Shown one piece after another: positions 39,022 to 47,075 of a stretch of DNA of 64,000 nt; position 1 is the stretch's first letter; every line of letters starts with the position of its first letter. The notes under the pieces are model-generated. The model was not told the DNA's origin, searched no databases, and worked only from the letters and a program-made list of their open reading frames with translations. This stretch comes from an uncultured Clostridia bacterium (GTDB taxonomy: Bacteria; Bacillota; Clostridia; Christensenellales; Borkfalkiaceae), in contig CALVHO010000001.1 in NCBI GenBank assembly GCA_944328445.1, positions 1-64,000 on the forward strand, written 5' to 3'. Made by a program: the position numbers and the translations under genes.

Positions 39022-39825
39022 TCACTCGGCGGCGGGGGCTTCCACTGCTTCGGCGGGCGCTTCGGCGGGGGCTTCCGCCTCGGCGGCGGGAGCGGCCTCT
39101 TCGGCGGGCGCTTCGGCTTCGGGCACTTCGGCCGTGAAGGCCTCGCCCTGGTTGGCCTCGATGACCGCGTTGGCGATCACGCCCGAGAGCAATTTCACGG
39201 CGCGGATGGCGTCGTCGTTGCCCGGGATCACGTGGTCGATGAGGTCGGGGTCACAGTTGGTGTCGGTAATGGCGACGATGGGGATGTGCAGCTTGCGCGC
39301 TTCCTGCACGGCGATGTCCTCGTTGTGCGGGTCGACGACGAACAGCGCGCCCGGCAGCGTCTTCATGTCCTTGATGCCGCCGAGGTTGGCTTCGAGCTTG
39401 GCCATTTCCTTTTTGAGGCCGAGCACTTCCTTTTTGGGCAGCAGGTCGAACTCGCCGTTCTCCTCCATCTTTTCGAGGCGGTTGAGGCGGTCGATGCGGG
39501 AGCGGATGGTCTTGAAGTTGGTCAGCGTGCCGCCCAGCCAGCGCGAATTGATGTAGAACTGGCCGCAGCGGGTGGCCTCTTCCTTGATGGCTTCCTGCGC
39601 CTGCTTTTTGGTGCCGACGAAGAGGATGCTCTTGCCGGCCTTGACCGTTTCGACGACGAAGTTGTACGCCTCTTCCACCAGGCCCACCGTCAGTTGCAGG
39701 TCGATGATGTGGATGTCGTTGCGGGCCGCGAAGATGTACTTTTTCATCTTCGGGTTCCATTTGCGCGTCTGGTGGCCGAAGTGCACGCCCGCTTCGAGCA
39801 GCTGCTTCATGGTGATGACTGCCAT
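39022..39825 (-). CDS. rpsB: 30S ribosomal protein S2
   Basis: A 267-residue small-subunit protein needed for bS1 and mRNA docking. [27 protein letters not shown] and [21 protein letters not shown] are diagnostic. The last 40 residues are an Ala/Glu/Pro-rich tail not seen in the compact core. GGAGGT precedes the ATG at 39825. First gene of the rpsB-tsf unit. Confidence 0.97.
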   Translation of the reverse strand: MAVITMKQLLEAGVHFGHQTRKWNPKMKKYIFAARNDIHIIDLQLTVGLVEEAYNFVVETVKAGKSILFVGTKKQAQEAIKEEATRCGQFYINSRWLGGTLTNFKTIRSRIDRLNRLEKMEENGEFDLLPKKEVLGLKKEMAKLEANLGGIKDMKTLPGALFVVDPHNEDIAVQEARKLHIPIVAITDTNCDPDLIDHVIPGNDDAIRAVKLLSGVIANAVIEANQGEAFTAEVPEAEAPAEEAAPAAEAEAPAEAPAEAVEAPAAE

Positions 39826-39945
39826 AGTAAAAATACCTCCGTTTGCTCCTCCCCCGCGCGCATGTGCCCGCATCGCCCGCCCGTTTGGGATTTTGGCGGG
39901 AACGGAACTGCGGTGTGCCCGGGGTGTGAATTTTACAGCTTTCCT

Positions 39946-39974
39946 ATTTTAGCACAAGAAAGCGCTTTTTGCAA
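39946..39974 (-). promoter_or_regulatory. Promoter of rpsB-tsf
   Basis: On the minus strand TTGCAA (39969-39974), 17 bases, TAAAAT (39946-39951) with TGC before it (extended -10). It gives a leader of about 115 nt (39826-39940), long enough for autogenous control, but I see no known leader motif in it. The rest of this 310-bp gap (39975-40135) holds only GC-rich sequence. Confidence 0.75.
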
Positions 39975-40135
39975 TCGATTTTGCCTCGCTTGCATGAAAA
40001 AGCCGCGCCGCTTCGCCCGCCGCTTTGTTACGCGCGCGGGCGCGAAGAACGCAAAGGGCGTGCGGCGCTCGGGCAAGGCGTTAAAAGCACGCCGCGCGCG
40101 GCGGGCAGAGCGGGTGCAAGGCGCAAAAGAGCGCC

Positions 40136-40540
40136 TTACTTGTCCTCGTGCTTGTGGTCGTGGTGCTTGCAGCCGCAGCCGCAGCCTTCCTCGTAATCGG
40201 TGTCGAGCGAGGCGGCCTCGTCGGCGTCGTCGTCCTCTTCCATCACGCGGCAGAACTCTTCAAACACCTCGTCGAGCAGCTTTTCGTCCTCGACGGGCAA
40301 AAGCTCGTCCTCCTCGTCCTTTTCCACCACTTCGAGGATGGTCACTTCGGCCTCGTCTCCCTCGTCCTCTTCGTCCGCCGTCTGGAAAAAGGCGTACCAT
40401 TTTTCCTTGTACTCGATGGTGCCGATGTGGTAGCAGCGGTGCGTTTTGCCCTCTTCGTCGACGAGCTCGACGAGGTTTTCGGCCTCGCCTTCTTCGCAGC
40501 CGCAGTCGCAGCCTTCGTGGAATTTCTTTTCTTCGCTCAT
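40136..40540 (-). CDS. DUF1292 protein, probable internal translation start
   Basis: The same frame as the C-terminal half of the RuvX fusion, starting at the ATG 40540, 5 bases after AAGGAGG. It would give a free 134-residue DUF1292 protein of normal family composition, beside the fused form. That the internal binding site survives suggests separate synthesis still matters, or that the stop codon was lost recently. The function of DUF1292 is unknown. Confidence 0.6.
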   Translation of the reverse strand: MSEEKKFHEGCDCGCEEGEAENLVELVDEEGKTHRCYHIGTIEYKEKWYAFFQTADEEDEGDEAEVTILEVVEKDEEDELLPVEDEKLLDEVFEEFCRVMEEDDDADEAASLDTDYEEGCGCGCKHHDHKHEDK

Positions 40541-40960
40541 GGGATCCTCCTTGCGATGTTTTCCGAGATAACTTTCGAGGATGTAGGCGGCCGCGACGCT
40601 GTCGACGGCGCCCTTGCGCCGCCGCCCGTCCGCGGAAAGGTCTCCCGCCGCGGCCAACGTGGTGTAGCGCTCGTCCTCCCAGACGACGGGCATGCCCGCC
40701 GCCTCCTCCAACAGCCGCACGAAGCGGCGCGTTTTGGCCGTCTGCAACGACTCGCTGCCGTCCGCGTTGAGGGGCAGCCCGCAGACGATGAGCCCCGCGC
40801 CCTTCTCGCGCGCGACGGCGGCCAGCGCGGCGGCGTCGGCCGCGGCGTCCTTGGTGCGGAAATAGGGTTCGCCGGGGAGGGCGTAGGTGTTGAACGGGTC
40901 GCTCGCGGCGACGCCCACACGCTTGTCCCCGACGTCGAAGGCGACGATACGCTTTTCCAT
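40136..40960 (-). CDS. ruvX: RuvX (YqgF-family) fused in frame to a DUF1292 protein
   Basis: A 274-residue frame joining two proteins that are separate neighbours in most Firmicutes (yrrK-yrzB in Bacillus). Residues 1-140 are YqgF/RuvX, an RNase H-fold putative nuclease linked to 16S rRNA 5' end processing: AFDVGDKRVGVA, IVCGLPLNADGSES and KGAVDSVAAAYILESYL. Residues 141-274 are DUF1292 (NLVELVDEEGKTHRCYHIGTIEYKEKWYAFFQ), acidic, with CDCGC and a CGCGCKHHDHKH tail that may bind metal. No stop codon separates them, yet a strong AAGGAGG precedes the internal Met at 40540. GGAGGT precedes the ATG at 40960. Confidence 0.9.
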   Translation of the reverse strand: MEKRIVAFDVGDKRVGVAASDPFNTYALPGEPYFRTKDAAADAAALAAVAREKGAGLIVCGLPLNADGSESLQTAKTRRFVRLLEEAAGMPVVWEDERYTTLAAAGDLSADGRRRKGAVDSVAAAYILESYLGKHRKEDPMSEEKKFHEGCDCGCEEGEAENLVELVDEEGKTHRCYHIGTIEYKEKWYAFFQTADEEDEGDEAEVTILEVVEKDEEDELLPVEDEKLLDEVFEEFCRVMEEDDDADEAASLDTDYEEGCGCGCKHHDHKHEDK

Positions 40961-40978
40961 TGGCCACCTCCGAGCAAC

Positions 40979-41007
40979 AGTATACCATATTTGTCGGCCG
41001 CCGTCCA
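40979..41007 (-). promoter_or_regulatory. Promoter of the ruvX fusion gene
   Basis: On the minus strand TGGACG (41002-41007), 17 bases, TATACT (40979-40984) with TGG before it (extended -10). The start codon is 19 bases downstream of the -10, so the leader is short. Confidence 0.6.
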
Positions 41008-41482
41008 CAATTTTGCAAAGAAAAGCGCGCCGCCCGCCAAACTTTCGCCGCGCGCACGCAAATGCGGCACCGTCCGCCCTTTTTTGCGCCGTGAACGCAC
41101 CGCAGCGGCCGCGCGGGCACAAAAAGGCGCGCACGGGACGGGCAAAAACGCCGCATACGAAAACGCCTCGGCGCGAAGACGACGGCAAGGGGGCCCGCGC
41201 GAAGGCGGCAAAACGAGGGCCCGCGGCGCGAAAGCGCCGCGGGCCCCGTAGGAAAAAAGGTATAAGGATGAACGGTTTTTCCGCCCGCGCCTCCTTGCCG
41301 GGACGCGGCGCGCGGGCGTGCCCGCGGGCGGCCGCAGTTTCCCCCGCGCTCGCCGCCGCGGCGGGGCTTCGGGTGCGGCGGCGCCGCCCCCCTTGCACCT
41401 ATACTATACCGCAAAATTGTCCGCTTTTTCGCAAAAAGTTGTCACGGTTTTGTAAAATTTTGCCGAAGGCCGAGAAAAATGC
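41008..41482. other. Non-coding stretch upstream of ruvX
   Basis: About 475 bases without a supportable gene. It holds a 13-bp perfect hairpin (41217-41229 with 41234-41246) with CTCGTTTTG beyond it on the minus strand, and on the same strand a TATAGT box (41403-41408) lacking a good -35. The sequence between them is very GC-rich and could fold, so a small RNA is conceivable, but nothing matches a known class. Confidence 0.4.
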
Positions 41483-41511
41483 CCCGCGCGGCAGCTTTGC
41501 TGCCGCGCGGG
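41483..41511 (-). terminator. Terminator of the PLC-MFS operon
   Basis: A 13-bp perfect stem (41483-41495 with 41499-41511) followed on the minus strand by GCATTTTTC, 24 bases past the MFS stop. Confidence 0.8.
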
Positions 41512-41534
41512 ACGGGTCCACGTTCCTGCGAACC

Positions 41535-42944
41535 TTATTGCTGCCCGTTCCCCTCCCGGGAGGGGCCTTGCTCCTCCTGCGAGGCGGCGGGCACGTTCAT
41601 GCCCTCCTCCGAAGAAGGGCCTTCCTCCCCGCACTCGGCCTCGCCGACGGGCAGCAGCGGGTTGTTTTGCGGGGGTACGGGCGGGCAGGGCGGGGTCGCG
41701 GGCAAGGCCTTTTGCTTGCAGCGCACCGCCACGACGAACAGCACCAGGCCGATCAGAAACAGCACGGCCAGCGCGCCCACGCCGAGGTTTTCGCGGCCCG
41801 TGATATCGGCCACCAGCGCCACGAGGAAGGTGCCCATGAAGGACGCGCCCTTGCCGAAGATGTCGTACACGCCGAAGTATTCGCCCGTCTTTTCCTGCGG
41901 GATGATCTTGGCGAAGTAGGAGCGGGACATGGCCTGGATGGTGCCCTGGAAGAGCCCCACGCAGACGGCGAGGATCCAGAACTCGTACGTTTCGTTGAGG
42001 AAAATGGCGTACACCGTGATGAAAAAGTAGGCCACGATGCACACGAGGATGAGGTATTCGGGCTTGACCTTGCGCGAGAGCATGCCCAAGAGGATGGCCG
42101 CGGGGAAGGCCACGATCTGCGTCACCAGCAGCGCCAGAAGGAGCATGGCCGCGTTGAGGCCGAGGTCGGTGCCGTAGGCCACGGCCAGGTCGATGATGGT
42201 GTACACGCCGTCGATGAAGAAAAAGAAGGCGATGAGGAAAAAGAGGATGTGCTTTGTTTTCCCGATCTCGCGGAAGGTGGAGCCGAGGCTTTTGAGCCCC
42301 GCGCGCACGGGGTGGCTGCCCGGCTCGACGAAGCGCACCTGCCTGTAACTTTTCCACAGCGGGAAGGAACAGGCCACCCACCAGGCCGCCGTGAGCAGGA
42401 AGATGACGGCCATGGCGGGCAGGAGCGGGATGAGGCCGAGCATGGACGGTTCATAGAGCACATACACGAGCACGCAGAGCACGAACGGGATGCAGCTGCC
42501 GATGTACCCCCAGGCGTAGCCGCGGGAGGAGACCTCGTCCATGCGCTCGGGCGTGGTCACGTCGCAGAGCATGGAATCGTAGACGACGAGGCTGAGCGAA
42601 TAGGCGGACTTGGCCAGCACGAAGAGGGCCAAAAACCAGACCCAGTGGCCGATGAAGCCGAGCACCGCGCAGCCGAGCGCGCCGACGAGCAGCGCCGCCG
42701 AAAAGATCTTGCGGCGCATGCCGCGCAGGTCGGACGCGGCGCCGAGCACGGGTCCGAGCAGGGCCACGACGGCCGTGGCGATGCTGGTGGCGTAGCCGAG
42801 GTATACGGTGGCCGAATTTTCCGCCTCGCCCGCGATGAGCGAAAAGAAGATGGGGATGAGGGTGGAAACGAGCAGCGTGAAGGCGGAATTGCCCACGTCG
42901 TAGAGCACCCATTTCTTTTCGAGCGGGGTCATCTTAAACTTCAT
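41535..42944 (-). CDS. MFS transporter, UMF1/Atg22-like
   Basis: A 469-residue transporter with about twelve membrane helices. WVLYDVGNSAFTLLVSTLIPIFF at the N-terminus and the DLRGMRRK loop between helices 2 and 3 match the UMF1 (Atg22-like) group, whose bacterial substrates are unknown. The last 65 residues are a Pro/Glu/Gly-rich cytosolic tail absent from close family members. Its start lies inside the 3' end of the phospholipase-like gene (11-base overlap), so the two are translated together. Confidence 0.88.
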   Translation of the reverse strand: MKFKMTPLEKKWVLYDVGNSAFTLLVSTLIPIFFSLIAGEAENSATVYLGYATSIATAVVALLGPVLGAASDLRGMRRKIFSAALLVGALGCAVLGFIGHWVWFLALFVLAKSAYSLSLVVYDSMLCDVTTPERMDEVSSRGYAWGYIGSCIPFVLCVLVYVLYEPSMLGLIPLLPAMAVIFLLTAAWWVACSFPLWKSYRQVRFVEPGSHPVRAGLKSLGSTFREIGKTKHILFFLIAFFFFIDGVYTIIDLAVAYGTDLGLNAAMLLLALLVTQIVAFPAAILLGMLSRKVKPEYLILVCIVAYFFITVYAIFLNETYEFWILAVCVGLFQGTIQAMSRSYFAKIIPQEKTGEYFGVYDIFGKGASFMGTFLVALVADITGRENLGVGALAVLFLIGLVLFVVAVRCKQKALPATPPCPPVPPQNNPLLPVGEAECGEEGPSSEEGMNVPAASQEEQGPSREGNGQQ

Positions 42945-43785
42945 AGTTTTGTTCCTCCTGCAAGGAGAGCACGGGGACGGAGCGCCAGCCGTGCGCGTGG
43001 CCGAAGGTCGCGCCGAAGGCGGCGGAGAGCTCCCCCGAACCTTCGAGGTAGGCGATGTACTCCTCCATGAGCGCGGCGGCGCGCGGCTTGGCCTTGTTCA
43101 TGAGCTTTTCCAGCCGCAGGTTGCTGTCCGCACAGGCGGGGACGGGCCTTTTGGCCATCATCATGCCGTGCATTTCCTTGTAGTTTCCCGAAAGTTTGAG
43201 CACCGCGTTGACCAGCGCGCGCTTGGGCGCGTGCGGGGCGCGCAGCAAGTTGTTGTAAAAGACCATGGACCGCAGCGCCTTTTCGGCCTGTTTTTCACGG
43301 ATGTGAAAGAACGGGGCGATCACGCGCGCGTTTTTTTCCGTGGGGCGAATGTGCCGGGTGAGGCGGGCCGAGAGGGGCTCCCGCCCCTCCTTTTGCAGGA
43401 GGTAGCGGTCGAACTCGCTCTCGATCTCGGTATGGGTGACGCCCGAGAGGCGGATCTTGTTTTCGATGTAGCTGTGGCAGGCCGCGTCGAGGGCGAAGTG
43501 GCACAAAAACCCGAACACATAGGCGCGGGCGGCGGGCACGTCCTCGCTGCCGCGCACGGCATCGCGCGCGGGGCCGAAAAAGTTGCGGGCGGGTTCGCCG
43601 TGCATGCCGAAGCCGATGCGGTTGACGGCGTTGTTGCCGAGCGGCTTGTAGTAAAAGAGCAGGTCGGGCCCGTGCAGGCCGATGTCGTACAGTTCGCGGC
43701 GGGCGGACGCGGCCTCGGCGACGGCGGCGGGGCAGCAGGCAAGCATCTCTTTTCCGAAAAGGTAGTGCGCGTAAGTGGAAGGCAT
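42934..43785 (-). CDS. Zinc-dependent phospholipase C-like protein
   Basis: A 283-residue all-helical protein of the S1-P1/PLC zinc-hydrolase type common in clostridia. MPSTYAHYLFGKEML, DIGLHGPDLLFYYKP, FGFLCHFALDAACHSYIE and THTEIESEFDRYLL supply the His and Asp residues expected for the metal site. No signal peptide is seen, so it is probably cytosolic; the natural substrate is unknown. GAGGAG lies 10 bases before the ATG at 43785. First of a two-gene operon with an MFS transporter. Confidence 0.85.
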   Translation of the reverse strand: MPSTYAHYLFGKEMLACCPAAVAEAASARRELYDIGLHGPDLLFYYKPLGNNAVNRIGFGMHGEPARNFFGPARDAVRGSEDVPAARAYVFGFLCHFALDAACHSYIENKIRLSGVTHTEIESEFDRYLLQKEGREPLSARLTRHIRPTEKNARVIAPFFHIREKQAEKALRSMVFYNNLLRAPHAPKRALVNAVLKLSGNYKEMHGMMMAKRPVPACADSNLRLEKLMNKAKPRAAALMEEYIAYLEGSGELSAAFGATFGHAHGWRSVPVLSLQEEQNYEV

Positions 43786-43822
43786 ACGGTATGGTCTCCT
43801 CGGCGGGGTCTCGTTGCCCTCT

Positions 43823-43851
43823 ATTATACCATACCGCGGCCCCGCTTTCAC
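43823..43851 (-). promoter_or_regulatory. Promoter of the PLC-MFS operon
   Basis: On the minus strand GTGAAA (43846-43851), 17 bases, TATAAT (43823-43828) with TGG before it (extended -10). Confidence 0.7.
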
Positions 43852-43943
43852 CCGATTTCGGGCCCGAATTGCAATAAATTTGTAACAAATTCTGCCGTGA
43901 ACGGGCCTTCGCGCCGAATGCGGGCAAAAATGCGCGCAAAAAA

Positions 43944-43980
43944 GCCCGCCGCCCGCTCTTTTGCAGAGCGGGCGGCGGGC
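43944..43980 (-). terminator. Terminator downstream of the YtxH-like gene
   Basis: A 15-bp perfect stem (43944-43958 with 43966-43980) followed on the minus strand by TTTTTT. A second 16-bp perfect stem (44002-44017 with 44021-44036) lies between it and the gene, making a tandem pair. Confidence 0.85.
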
Positions 43981-44046
43981 GCCGTGCGGGCCGCATGCCT
44001 TGCCCGCCGCGGAAGGCGGGGCCTTCCGCGGCGGGCGGGGACGGGG

Positions 44047-44253
44047 TCATTTCCCCTTTTTCGCCGGTTCCGCGCCTTCGGGGGCGGGTTCCCCCTTGCC
44101 GAGCGCGGCGAGCTTTTCGTCGATGTAGGCGTCCAGCCTTTCCTTGAACTCCTCCTGCCCGCGGCGCACGAGGGTGCGCGTCTTGTTGCTGTTGGCCACC
44201 CACAGCGCCCCGAGGACGGAGCCTACGGCCAGGCCTGCGATGAATTTTTCCAT
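44047..44253 (-). CDS. YtxH-like small membrane protein
   Basis: A 68-residue protein: one N-terminal membrane helix with small residues (FIAGLAVGSVLGALWVA) followed by a charged helix (RRGQEEFKERLDAYIDEKLAAL) and a Pro/Lys tail. This is the YtxH pattern, envelope or stress-related with no known biochemical activity. GGAGG precedes the ATG at 44253. Confidence 0.7.
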   Translation of the reverse strand: MEKFIAGLAVGSVLGALWVANSNKTRTLVRRGQEEFKERLDAYIDEKLAALGKGEPAPEGAEPAKKGK

Positions 44254-44365
44254 GCGTGTTTCCTCCGTTGGGCGGACGGGCCGCCCGAACAAAAGTATGC
44301 CCCGCCCGCCCCGCCGTTATGCACGCCGCAGGCTGCGCTTGCGCGCGGGCGCCGCCTTGGCGGGC

Positions 44366-44968
44366 TCAGCCGCGGGCGGCGCGGCGCAGCAGCTCGTTCT
44401 CCTCGGTGAGGCGGCGCACGGCCTCGCGCAGGCGCTCGTTTTCCTGCCGCAGGGTGAGGGCGAGGCGGTCGTACAGGGCGTTGATCTCCTGTTCCAGCCG
44501 CTTGACGGGCGCGGGCTGCGGGCGGGAGACGGGCACCGCCAGCCCCAGGCGGCCCGCCGCCGCGGCGATGCGCTCGGGCTGTTTTTTTTGCAGGTTGCGG
44601 TACTTGTTCTGGTAGCGCAGCGCCTTTTTCTGGTCCCCGCCGCAGGCGACGGCGATGGCGCGGCGGACCGAACTGCCGCGGCTGCGTTCACGCAAAATGC
44701 GGGTGAGCATCTCCTCCGTTTCCTCCTCGGTGAAGGGGCGGATGCGCGCCGCGCGCAGGCGGTGGCCCGCCAGCAGGCGCTTGGCTTCCTCGTCCTCGCT
44801 GTGGAGGAGCTTGTAATAGTAATTGCGCACGCTGCCGCTCGCCCGCCCGTGCAGGCGGCCGTAGTACGCGAACAGCGACGTGAGCGTTTTGCCCTCCTTT
44901 TTCCCCGCCTCGATCGTCTCCAAAAGCTCGGCCGCTTCGCCCGCGGCGTAGCCGTTGATCTTGTCCAT
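44366..44968 (-). CDS. Conserved protein, Myb/SANT-like repeats with C-terminal coiled coil, putative DNA-binding
   Basis: A 200-residue basic protein. Two helical units (about 18-55, SLFAYYGRLHGRASGSVRNYYYKLL, and 70-115, TEEETEEMLTRILRERSRGSSVRRAIA) resemble the SANT/Myb-like repeats of RsfA-type Bacillus regulators, followed by a basic stretch (QKKALRYQNKYRN) and a leucine-rich coiled coil (about 155-195). I infer a DNA-binding dimer, possibly a sporulation regulator, without certainty. AGGAGGT precedes the ATG at 44968. Divergent from the 45111 gene across an AT-rich gap. Confidence 0.65.
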   Translation of the reverse strand: MDKINGYAAGEAAELLETIEAGKKEGKTLTSLFAYYGRLHGRASGSVRNYYYKLLHSEDEEAKRLLAGHRLRAARIRPFTEEETEEMLTRILRERSRGSSVRRAIAVACGGDQKKALRYQNKYRNLQKKQPERIAAAAGRLGLAVPVSRPQPAPVKRLEQEINALYDRLALTLRQENERLREAVRRLTEENELLRRAARG

Positions 44969-44997
44969 GAAACACCTCCTTGTTCTGCGCCCGAGTA

Positions 44998-45025
44998 TTG
45001 ACATATATATATCGTTTTATACATA
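44998..45025 (+). promoter_or_regulatory. Candidate promoter of the 45111 gene
   Basis: TTGACA (44998-45003) with TACATA (45020-45025) at 16 bases, in the most AT-rich patch of this region (TATATATAT). The -10 is poor. The divergent gene at 44968 may share this region. Confidence 0.4.
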
Positions 45026-45110
45026 GGCTAAAATGGCCGCGCGGGCGCCGTTTGCGGGCGCCGCGCAGGGCGTACCCCGCAAAGCGGGGCGCGCGGCCGG
45101 GGAGGCTTGC

Positions 45111-46064
45111 ATGCGCATCCATTTTACAAGCGCGCGCCCGTGCGCGCTCAAACTGGGCGGCGCGCCCGCGGGCTACGTGGGCGAGGCCGAAAAGTTCATC
45201 GACTGCGGCAAGGAACGCATCCTGGCCGAATTCATCCCCGCGGACGGGAACTATTTGCCCCTCGCCTTCGTGCTCGGCGAGGAGTTTTTTGCCGCGCCGC
45301 CCGCCTGCTGCGACGTGTACCGCTACGGCTTCGGCGCCGACGTGCACGCGGCGCGCTTTGCCCCGCACGCCGCCGCCATCCGCCCGCGGGCGCAGCTGCG
45401 GGCGGGAGACTGCCTGGTCACGGTGTACGAAAACGGCGGCACCTTCGCCGCGCTGGAAGGGGGCGGGCGCTTTGCCCTGCATCCCCTGCCCGCGGCCGAG
45501 AGCTACGAGGCCGAAGAGGTGCGCGTGGCGGGAGAGCGCTTTTTCTGCATCCGCGCGCGGGCCGCCGCGGGGCAGACGCTGCACTTTTTCAACGAAAACT
45601 TTGAACCCGCCCTGCACGCGGACGCGGACGGTTTTTCGGCGGGGGACGGGTTGGAGACGGTGAAGGCGCACGCGGACATCGCGGGGCACACCGAGCGGCG
45701 GCGCTACCTGGCCGAGGGCGGAAAGCTGCTGCCCGCGGGCCGCACGGCAGAGCCGCGCGCGGGCTTCGACGCGGCGGCCCTGCCCGAAAAGCTGCTGCCC
45801 TTCGCCTTTTTCCAGGCGGTGGCGGCGGGCGCGGACCCCGCCCCCTACCTCGGCGAAGAGCTGCGCCCCAAGGCGGGGCTGCTGCAAAGCTACCTCGGCG
45901 ATTTTTGCGCCGTAACGCTGCCCAAAGCCGTATTTTACCTCGTGCACGGCAACGTGAACGCCGCGGGGCTTTGCTACCGCCTCTCCGAAAACCTCTTCGA
46001 CGTGCGCTTTTTTGCCGCCGACTGCGCGAAGGGGAAGGTCGTGAACATCCGCCCCGTCGGCTGA
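45111..46064 (+). CDS. Hypothetical protein
   Basis: A 317-residue soluble protein I do not recognise. It is rich in Ala, Phe and acidic residues, with many short strands and the pattern (K/R)LGGAPAGYVGEAEKFIDCG near the N-terminus that suggests a beta-rich N-terminal domain. There is no signal peptide, membrane helix or catalytic motif that I can name. GGAGG lies 5 bases before the ATG at 45111, a convincing start. It stands between a putative DNA-binding protein and a Zn-peptidase. Confidence 0.75.
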   Translation: MRIHFTSARPCALKLGGAPAGYVGEAEKFIDCGKERILAEFIPADGNYLPLAFVLGEEFFAAPPACCDVYRYGFGADVHAARFAPHAAAIRPRAQLRAGDCLVTVYENGGTFAALEGGGRFALHPLPAAESYEAEEVRVAGERFFCIRARAAAGQTLHFFNENFEPALHADADGFSAGDGLETVKAHADIAGHTERRRYLAEGGKLLPAGRTAEPRAGFDAAALPEKLLPFAFFQAVAAGADPAPYLGEELRPKAGLLQSYLGDFCAVTLPKAVFYLVHGNVNAAGLCYRLSENLFDVRFFAADCAKGKVVNIRPVG

Positions 46065-46174
46065 CGGGAACGGGCGGCCCGTTCACGCCCGCCCGCGTCC
46101 GTTCATGTCTGCCCGCGTCCGCAAGAAACGGCGGGCCCGTTCACGCCCTTTTTTTTCGGCGCGGGCGTAAATCG

Positions 46175-46204
46175 TTGACGGGCGGGCGGCACATGCTGTA
46201 TACT
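46175..46204 (+). promoter_or_regulatory. Promoter of the Zn-peptidase gene
   Basis: TTGACG (46175-46180), 18 bases, TATACT (46199-46204). AAAGGAGGG and the ATG at 46226 follow closely. Confidence 0.65.
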
Positions 46205-46225
46205 GTCGGAAAAAGGAGGGCTGCC

Positions 46226-46963
46226 ATGCTCGGCGATATCTACCTGACCTACCTCGTTTCGGGGGCGATCATCCTCGTTTGCATCCTCATCTCGGCCTGG
46301 GCGAGCGCCCGCGTGCACCGCACCTACCGCAAATACAGCGCCATGCCCACCGCGGCAAATTGGACGGGCAGCGACGCCGCGCGCATGCTTTTGGAGCGCG
46401 GCGGCGCCGCGCACGTGCAGGTGGTGCGCGGGCGGGGGCGGCTGACGGACAACTTCGACCCCCGCACCATGAGCGTGACCCTTTCGGAGAGCACGTACGG
46501 CGCCACGTCTGTGGCGGCGGTAGCCGTGGCCGCGCACGAAGTGGGGCACGTGATGCAGCGCGAAGAGGGGTACGCCCTGTACCGCCTGCGCTCCTTCCTC
46601 GTGCCCGTGACCAACATCGGCACCATGCTCGCTTTGCCGCTGGTCGTCGTCGGCATCATCCTCGAATGGGTGCTGGCCACAACCGAGATCGGCAACGCCG
46701 TCGTATTTATCGGGGTGTGCCTGTACGGGCTTTCCACCCTGTTCACGCTGGTGACGCTGCCCGTCGAGCTGAACGCCTCGCGGCGGGCCAAGGCCATGCT
46801 GGCCGAAACGGGCGTGCTCACCACCCGCGAAGAACAGCGCGCCGCCGCCAAGGTGCTTTCGGCCGCGGCGATGACCTACTTCGCCTCCCTCCTGATCTCC
46901 CTGCTCTACTTTTTGCGGTTTTTGCTGTACGTGCTCGCCTTTTCCCGCCGCGGCAAGGACTGA
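46226..46963 (+). CDS. YugP-like membrane zinc metallopeptidase
   Basis: A 245-residue membrane protein of the YugP (Zn_peptidase_2) family. HEVGH in AVAAHEVGHVMQREEGYALYRLRS is the zinc site; ELNASRRAKAML, with its conserved Glu in the following helix, is the third-ligand region. Helices at the N-terminus (6-27), middle (about 130-185) and C-terminus (about 220-240) embed it. The substrate is unknown. AAAGGAGGG precedes the ATG at 46226; an earlier Met at 46193 lies inside the promoter. Confidence 0.9.
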   Translation: MLGDIYLTYLVSGAIILVCILISAWASARVHRTYRKYSAMPTAANWTGSDAARMLLERGGAAHVQVVRGRGRLTDNFDPRTMSVTLSESTYGATSVAAVAVAAHEVGHVMQREEGYALYRLRSFLVPVTNIGTMLALPLVVVGIILEWVLATTEIGNAVVFIGVCLYGLSTLFTLVTLPVELNASRRAKAMLAETGVLTTREEQRAAAKVLSAAAMTYFASLLISLLYFLRFLLYVLAFSRRGKD

Positions 46964-47006
46964 GCGCGGCAAAAGAGCACAAAAAACCCGCCTCCGCGGG
47001 CGGGCA

Positions 47007-47034
47007 AACGCCCCGCGCTTCGGCGCGGGGCGTT
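47007..47034. terminator. Terminator between converging genes
   Basis: A 12-bp stem AACGCCCCGCGC/GCGCGGGGCGTT closed by a UUCG tetraloop, between the ends of the Zn-peptidase gene and the minus-strand lipoprotein gene; usable from either side, though T-runs are short. Confidence 0.75.
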
Positions 47035-47075
47035 GTTGGTGCGGGCCCTTACGGCGGGCCCGCCGTTTTATCGTA

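Noticed and set aside
39826..39945. An S2-type autoregulatory leader upstream of rpsB
   Set aside because: The leader is long enough, but I see no convincing conserved fold or terminator in it.
41260..41460. A plus-strand gene starting near 41269 after AAAGG and TATAAGG
   Set aside because: The reading continues into an Arg/Pro-rich string opposite the MFS gene with no protein-like features.
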